Positions 38,847 through 39,064 of a DNA stretch of 39,064 bases are shown piece after piece. Made by a program: the position numbers and the translations under genes. The notes under the pieces were generated by a model that saw nothing but the letters and a program-made list of their open reading frames with translations, made no database searches and had not been told where the DNA came from. Each line of letters begins with the position of its first letter. Within the stretch, counting starts at the first letter, position 1. This DNA is from an uncultured Clostridia bacterium. Its GTDB lineage: Bacteria; Bacillota; Clostridia; Oscillospirales; Acutalibacteraceae. Location of the stretch: contig CAJFPJ010000010.1 in NCBI GenBank assembly GCA_904399395.1, positions 1 to 39,064 of the forward strand, in the 5' to 3' direction.

Positions 38847-39064
38847 ATTTGCCGGCACTTCAGGAGTATGGTCACCGGATACCAGCGGATGTTTTTACAA
38901 GAAAACAAAGGCAGGGAATTGTTGAGCTCATTGGTTGAGCCCTGAATTCCAGGCGTTTGTTTTGCTATGGAGATTGCAGATAAGGTAGAATAAGTTTCGC
39001 AAAATTGAAAAGAGGACAAAAGAAGACATGGTTTGCAGCCCTCTGGTAGAATGAAGTCGTGACA
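38847..39064. other. Window end, no supported gene
   Basis: The last 218 bases hold no open frame of note and no clear terminator for the GH43 gene. GTTGAGC occurs twice within 38920-38945, flanked by GGAATT and AATTCC, and could form a hairpin. The region is cut by the window end. Confidence 0.4.

Noticed and set aside
1-39064. CRISPR array, prophage or insertion sequence
   Set aside because: No regularly spaced repeats, phage structural genes, integrase or transposase were seen on either strand.

Overview
The window looks like the chromosome of an anaerobic member of the Bacillota, class Clostridia, probably an Oscillospiraceae-type gut organism. The reasons are a T-box riboswitch, type III pantothenate kinase, ThyX instead of ThyA, DUF1540, DUF4358 and DUF4093-type proteins, strong GGAGG ribosome binding sites and frequent TTG/GTG starts. 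I saw no phage genes, transposases, rRNA or CRISPR arrays. No species can be named from the sequence alone.

Layout. Positions 1-5300: a tRNA-Ser(UGA), a small membrane protein, an M20 dipeptidase-like enzyme, an AbrB-type regulator with a zinc-ribbon-like tail, two secreted lipoproteins (SGNH hydrolase and DUF4358), and a cysteine-rich double-DUF1540 protein. Positions 5490-7070: coaX followed by an ECF-transporter substrate-binding subunit that is probably specific for pantothenate. Positions 7095-9870: a DNA-alkylation-repair group (a small helical unknown protein, Ogt and Nfo on the plus strand; an AlkD-like protein convergent on the minus strand). Positions 10310-13524: a tightly overlapping run of thyX, a thymidylate kinase, a DUF2156 protein and a GNAT protein. 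Positions 13682-17492: a DJ-1 family protein, 5-formyltetrahydrofolate cyclo-ligase, mltG and a U32 peptidase, the last three coupled by ATGA overlaps or short gaps. Positions 17841-19451: a penicillin-binding protein with a probable TTG start. Positions 19477-24064: a consensus promoter and T-box leader, then an M42 aminopeptidase, a GNAT and alaS. Positions 24195-29155: HIT protein, phosphoribosyltransferase, comEC, holA and an RNase M5-like Toprim protein. Positions 29227-29425: tRNA-Leu(GAG) with its own promoter and terminator.

From about 29430 to the end the DNA becomes AT-richer and carries a carbohydrate-utilisation locus: a divergent AraC regulator, two LplB/YtcP-type permeases, a large lipoprotein solute-binding protein, a cytoplasmic GH31 (alpha-xylosidase-like) and a cytoplasmic GH43 (xylosidase/arabinofuranosidase-like). 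There is no ATPase gene, so a shared MsmK-type ATPase elsewhere is expected. The logic is uptake of a xylose- or arabinose-containing oligosaccharide followed by intracellular trimming.

Most notable points. First, the T-box leader folds so that a GCC alanine codon sits in the specifier position, and its bulge base matches the A73 of tRNA-Ala; this would put an aminopeptidase and alanyl-tRNA synthetase under one alanine-starvation switch. Second, the coaX to ECF-S spacer contains a shared AAACAGG segment that can pair with either of two flanking complements. Third, the ComEC C-terminal domain lacks the metallo-beta-lactamase metal motif. Fourth, three TTG starts are supported by ribosome binding sites. 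No wholly new multi-gene system is evident; the best candidates for new biology are regulatory leaders and the unnamed small protein at the head of the alkylation-repair operon.
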